Origin: Bacteroidota bacterium
GTDB lineage: Bacteria; Bacteroidota; Bacteroidia; J057
DNA length: 7,423 nt
Direction of reading: 5' to 3'
Assembly (NCBI GenBank): GCA_003696875.1
Contig: RFHL01000688.1
Coordinates: 1-7,423 of the forward strand
The notes under the pieces: model-generated
The model's input: the letters and a program-made list of their open reading frames with translations, nothing else
Databases searched by the model: none
Told to the model about the DNA's origin: nothing
Translations under genes and position numbers: made by a program
Shown here: piece by piece, positions 5,321 through 7,423 of the stretch
Numbering within the stretch: position 1 is the stretch's first letter
How the letters are laid out: every line of letters begins with the position of its first letter

Positions 5321-6091
5321 TCACAACGGAAACGGACTCCCCCAGAGCCGATTGGCCCCATCCACATAAAGGGTCTCGCCGGTGATGTAGCTCGCCATCG
5401 GGCTGGCGAGAAAGAGGACCGGACCCGCCACCTCCTCTACCGTGCCCAGGCGCTGCATGGGGATATGATCGGCCAGACCTTGTAGCAGGTGCGGGGGATA
5501 CTGATCCAGCCCGCTGGACTGGATGAAGCCCGGCGCCACCGAATTGATCCGGATGCCTTTCCGGCTCCACTCCACGGCCAGGGACTTGGTGAGGTTGTCG
5601 ACCCCGGCGCGGGCCGCGCCGGTATGGGCCATGCCCGGAAAGCCCCGGTACACATTGGCGATCACATTGACCACGGAGCCGCTTTTCTGCGGCAAAAAGA
5701 AGACCTCCGCCATGGTCCGGGTCATGAACCAGGTGCCGTTGAGGTTATTGTTGATGACCGCCAGCCAGCCCTTGTCCGAGATGTACTCGGCCGGCGACGG
5801 GAATTGCCCCCCGGCATTGTTGACCAGGATGTCGAGGCGACCGGCCTCGGCTTTGATGGCCGCGGCCAGGGCCTTGACCTGCTCCGGCTCCCGGATGTCG
5901 CAAGGGATGCCCGAACACGGCCCCAGGGCCGCCAGCTTTTCGGCCGCTTCGGCCAGGGGCTCGGCCTTGCGCGAGGCGATGAATACCCGCGCCCCGTGGC
6001 GCAAAAACTGCTCGGCGATGGCGTAGCCGATCCCGCTACGGCCGCCTGTAACGAGGACGACCTGGTCTTGGAAAAGGTTTTGGGAAAACAT
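5321..6091 (-). CDS. SDR resembling trans-2-enoyl-CoA reductase / 2,4-dienoyl-CoA reductase
   Basis: This 256-residue protein has the SDR cofactor loop TGGRSGIG (15-22), NNAG (91-94) and APG (186-188). It is close to human peroxisomal trans-2-enoyl-CoA reductase (PECR) over GGQFPSPAEYISDKGW (94-109), HTGAARAGVDNLTKSLAVEW (156-175) and GIRINSVAPG (179-188). The classical YxxxK is absent: the equivalent segment reads T157-x3-R161. A Tyr (Y148) lies earlier, roughly where DECR-family enzymes place their catalytic Tyr. The likely role is NADPH-dependent reduction of enoyl- or dienoyl-CoA in unsaturated acyl-CoA metabolism (inference). The ATG at 6091 has no Shine-Dalgarno sequence; a heptamer array begins nine bases upstream of it. 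The stop is TGA. It is the last gene of the minus-strand run after the BKACE and enoyl-CoA hydratase genes, which supports an acyl-CoA function. Confidence 0.92.
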   Translation of the reverse strand: MFSQNLFQDQVVLVTGGRSGIGYAIAEQFLRHGARVFIASRKAEPLAEAAEKLAALGPCSGIPCDIREPEQVKALAAAIKAEAGRLDILVNNAGGQFPSPAEYISDKGWLAVINNNLNGTWFMTRTMAEVFFLPQKSGSVVNVIANVYRGFPGMAHTGAARAGVDNLTKSLAVEWSRKGIRINSVAPGFIQSSGLDQYPPHLLQGLADHIPMQRLGTVEEVAGPVLFLASPMASYITGETLYVDGANRLWGSPFPL

Positions 6092-6099
6092 TGGAGTGA

Positions 6100-6171
6100 G
6101 AGGTCAGAAGTCAGAGGAGAGAAGTCAGAGAAAAAGGGGCTTCGAACCAGGAACCAGGAACCAGGAACCTA
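6100..6171. repeat. Two adjacent arrays of 7-bp repeats between SDR and BKACE genes
   Basis: On the plus strand, GAGGTCA-GAAGTCA-GAGGAGA-GAAGTCA runs in exact 7-bp phase at 6100-6127. After a short gap, GAACCAG occurs three times at 6144-6164, followed by a variant GAACCTA (6165-6171). The last three bases of that variant, CTA at 6169-6171, form the TAG stop codon of the BKACE gene on the minus strand. The first array belongs to the same family as 1827-1840 and 1903-1930, and GAGGAGA is present in both loci (as TCTCCTC at 1903-1909). The arrays fill nearly the whole spacer. Confidence 0.85.
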
Positions 6172-7038
6172 CGAAACCCGAACTTCCGTCAAACCCAGCA
6201 TGGCGCGGGTCTCGGCGATGGTGGCGGGTTCGCGGCCCAACATGCGGGCGAGGCGCACGCCCGCCTCGACGAGTTCGCCATTCGATTTGGCCATCGGGCC
6301 TTCGGGCAGGTAAAAATTGTCCTCCAGGCCCACCCGGAAGTGGCCGCCGAGGGTACAGGCCACCGCCGCCAGCGCCCATTGCTTGCGGCTGATGCCGATC
6401 ACCTGCCAGTGCGCCCCGGCCGGCACCGAGCGGGCCTGGTGCAACAGGTTCTCGGTGGTGGCGGGGATGCCCCCCATCACGCCCATCACAAAGCTGAACA
6501 CCCGGGGCTGCGGCAGCAGCCCCATATCGATCAGCGGCATCGCATTGTGGATGTGGCCATTGTCAAAAACCTCCATCTCGGGCAGGGTGCCCGCCTCGCG
6601 CATCTTCTCCAGATAGAAGCGGATGTCGCTGAAAGGGTTCTGAAACACCGTTTCCCAGTGAAAAGACTTGGTCTTGCGGGAGTAGATCCCATAGTTCATG
6701 CTGCCCATATTGAGGGCCGCCATCTCGGGCCGCAGCGCGCTGATGTGGTGAATGCGCTCTTCCCGGCTGATGCCCACCGCGCCGGTGGAATAGTTGATGA
6801 TGACGTCCGGGCAGCGGGCCCGTACTTCCTCACCGATGCGGCGATAGGTCTCAATGTCGTAGGCAGGGGCCCCGTTGTCCTGCCGGGCGTGAATGTGCAG
6901 GATGCTCGCCCCGGCCTCCACGGCACGGCGGCCTTCCTCGGCAATCTCTTCCGGCGTGTAGGGGATGTAGGGGCACTGCGCGCGGTTGGCGGCGACGCCG
7001 GTCAGGGCAGCGGTGAGGACGATTTTTTGTTGTGGCAT
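6169..7038 (-). CDS. Beta-keto acid cleavage enzyme (BKACE, DUF849 / 3-keto-5-aminohexanoate cleavage protein family)
   Basis: This 289-residue TIM-barrel enzyme belongs to a family that condenses a beta-keto acid with acetyl-CoA and cleaves it to acetoacetate and a new acyl-CoA, using a divalent metal such as zinc (known for Kce of lysine fermentation). Visible features are YIPYTPEEIAEE (24-35), the metal-binding HIHAR (H48, H50), IINYSTG (80-86), EMEVFDNGHIHNA (154-166), MGVMGGIPA (185-193) and FRVGLEDN (R235, E239, D240). The last motif has the spacing of the Arg/Glu/Asp set in Kce. The residue that I recall as a substrate-contacting Glu (position 14) is Gly here, so the substrate is probably not 3-keto-5-aminohexanoate. 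I chose the ATG at 7038, because the longer reading needs a TTG at 7080 inside the upstream gene. It lies 32 bp after the enoyl-CoA hydratase gene. The stop is TAG. Confidence 0.93.
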   Translation of the reverse strand: MPQQKIVLTAALTGVAANRAQCPYIPYTPEEIAEEGRRAVEAGASILHIHARQDNGAPAYDIETYRRIGEEVRARCPDVIINYSTGAVGISREERIHHISALRPEMAALNMGSMNYGIYSRKTKSFHWETVFQNPFSDIRFYLEKMREAGTLPEMEVFDNGHIHNAMPLIDMGLLPQPRVFSFVMGVMGGIPATTENLLHQARSVPAGAHWQVIGISRKQWALAAVACTLGGHFRVGLEDNFYLPEGPMAKSNGELVEAGVRLARMLGREPATIAETRAMLGLTEVRVS

Positions 7039-7070
7039 GGGATGAAGGTAAAGAGGAAAAAGGGGAGCTA

Positions 7071-7423
7071 TTAAGACCAAACCGGCGGGCGGCCCTCCCG
7101 GAAAGCCTGCATGCCCTCGCGGGCATCAGGCGTTTGCAGGCAGCGCAGCAGCATCTGCTGCAGATAGGCCTGCGGGTTCGCCGGCGGGTCCCGCCGCAGC
7201 TGATCGTAGGCCTCCAGCCCCAGGCGAATCGCCGCCGGGGATTGGGCGACCACCTCGGCCAGGATCTGATCCACGGTAGCGCCGACCGCCTCGCGCGGGC
7301 AGGCATGGGTAATCAGCCCATAGGACAGAGCCTGGGCCACGGGCAGATCCGTCCCCCGCAGGCACCAGTCGAGGACGGCCCGGGCCGGCATGACACGCAT
7401 CAGGGCCTCCATCACCTGAAAGG
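7071..7423 (-). CDS. Enoyl-CoA hydratase/isomerase (crotonase) family, C-terminal part
   Basis: The frame is open to the window edge, so the N-terminal part, including the oxyanion-hole residues, lies outside. The visible 117 or so residues fit the crotonase C terminus: a helix ending in ALSYGLITHACP (the usual A-x-x-x-GLV boundary), a helical SPAAIRLGLEAYDQL segment, and the closing REGMQAFREGRPPVW, typical of enoyl-CoA hydratases (normally about 255-265 residues). These enzymes add water to 2-enoyl-CoA or isomerise double bonds; which reaction cannot be told from this end. The TAA stop is at 7071-7073, and the BKACE gene starts 32 bp downstream in the same direction, so the two are likely one operon. 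Confidence 0.9.
   Translation of the reverse strand, partial: FQVMEALMRVMPARAVLDWCLRGTDLPVAQALSYGLITHACPREAVGATVDQILAEVVAQSPAAIRLGLEAYDQLRRDPPANPQAYLQQMLLRCLQTPDAREGMQAFREGRPPVWS

Noticed and set aside
5489..6313. Long plus-strand open frame of 274 codons
   Set aside because: It is antisense to the PECR-like SDR, and part of it translates the heptamer arrays.
7039..7080. Longer BKACE start at 7080
   Set aside because: It uses a TTG codon that overlaps the upstream gene; ATG at 7038 gives the family N terminus.

Overview
The window reads as chromosomal DNA of a GC-rich member of the Bacteroidota. Three things suggest this. None of the confident start codons has a recognisable Shine-Dalgarno sequence, and the leaders are A/T- or pyrimidine-rich instead. 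One upstream region fits a Bacteroidota-like -33/-7 promoter (TTTG, 19 bp, TATATTAC). The DUF433/DUF5615 toxin-antitoxin pair is of a type I associate with Bacteroidota and Cyanobacteria. Placement below phylum (for example Saprospiria-like) would be a guess.

Layout. Positions 1-221 hold two full copies and the start of a third copy of a 101-bp tandem repeat, probably the edge of a larger array. Two minus-strand genes follow: an acyl-CoA dehydrogenase with a C-terminal SCP2-like lipid-binding domain (300-1784) and, upstream of it, a short-chain dehydrogenase (1931-2713). After a divergent intergenic region comes a plus-strand block: a DUF433 antitoxin (2951-3172), its DUF5615 PIN-like toxin partner carrying an apparent one-base frameshift (3172-3505), and a catalase-related haem protein continuing in frame into a SnoaL/NTF2-like domain but interrupted by an in-frame TAG (3635-5086). 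The convergent gap holds an imperfect palindromic dispersed-type repeat (5139-5219). The right end is a minus-strand run, in transcription order: the C-terminal part of an enoyl-CoA hydratase (cut by the window edge), a beta-keto acid cleavage enzyme (BKACE/DUF849), and an SDR resembling peroxisomal trans-2-enoyl-CoA reductase.

How the genes work together. The minus-strand genes on both flanks fit acyl-CoA/beta-oxidation chemistry: dehydrogenation, hydration, enoyl or dienoyl reduction, and beta-keto acid cleavage with acetyl-CoA. The plus-strand block between them is unrelated and includes two reading-frame lesions. Intergenic spacers on the minus strand carry arrays of degenerate 7-bp repeats, with one family (GAAGTCA-like) shared between two loci more than 4 kb apart.

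Nothing here is a clear new defence or mobile system. The points most worth checking are the catalase-SnoaL fusion with its amber codon, the frameshifted toxin, the ACAD-SCP2 fusion, the Asn-to-His change in the first SDR, and the heptamer arrays.
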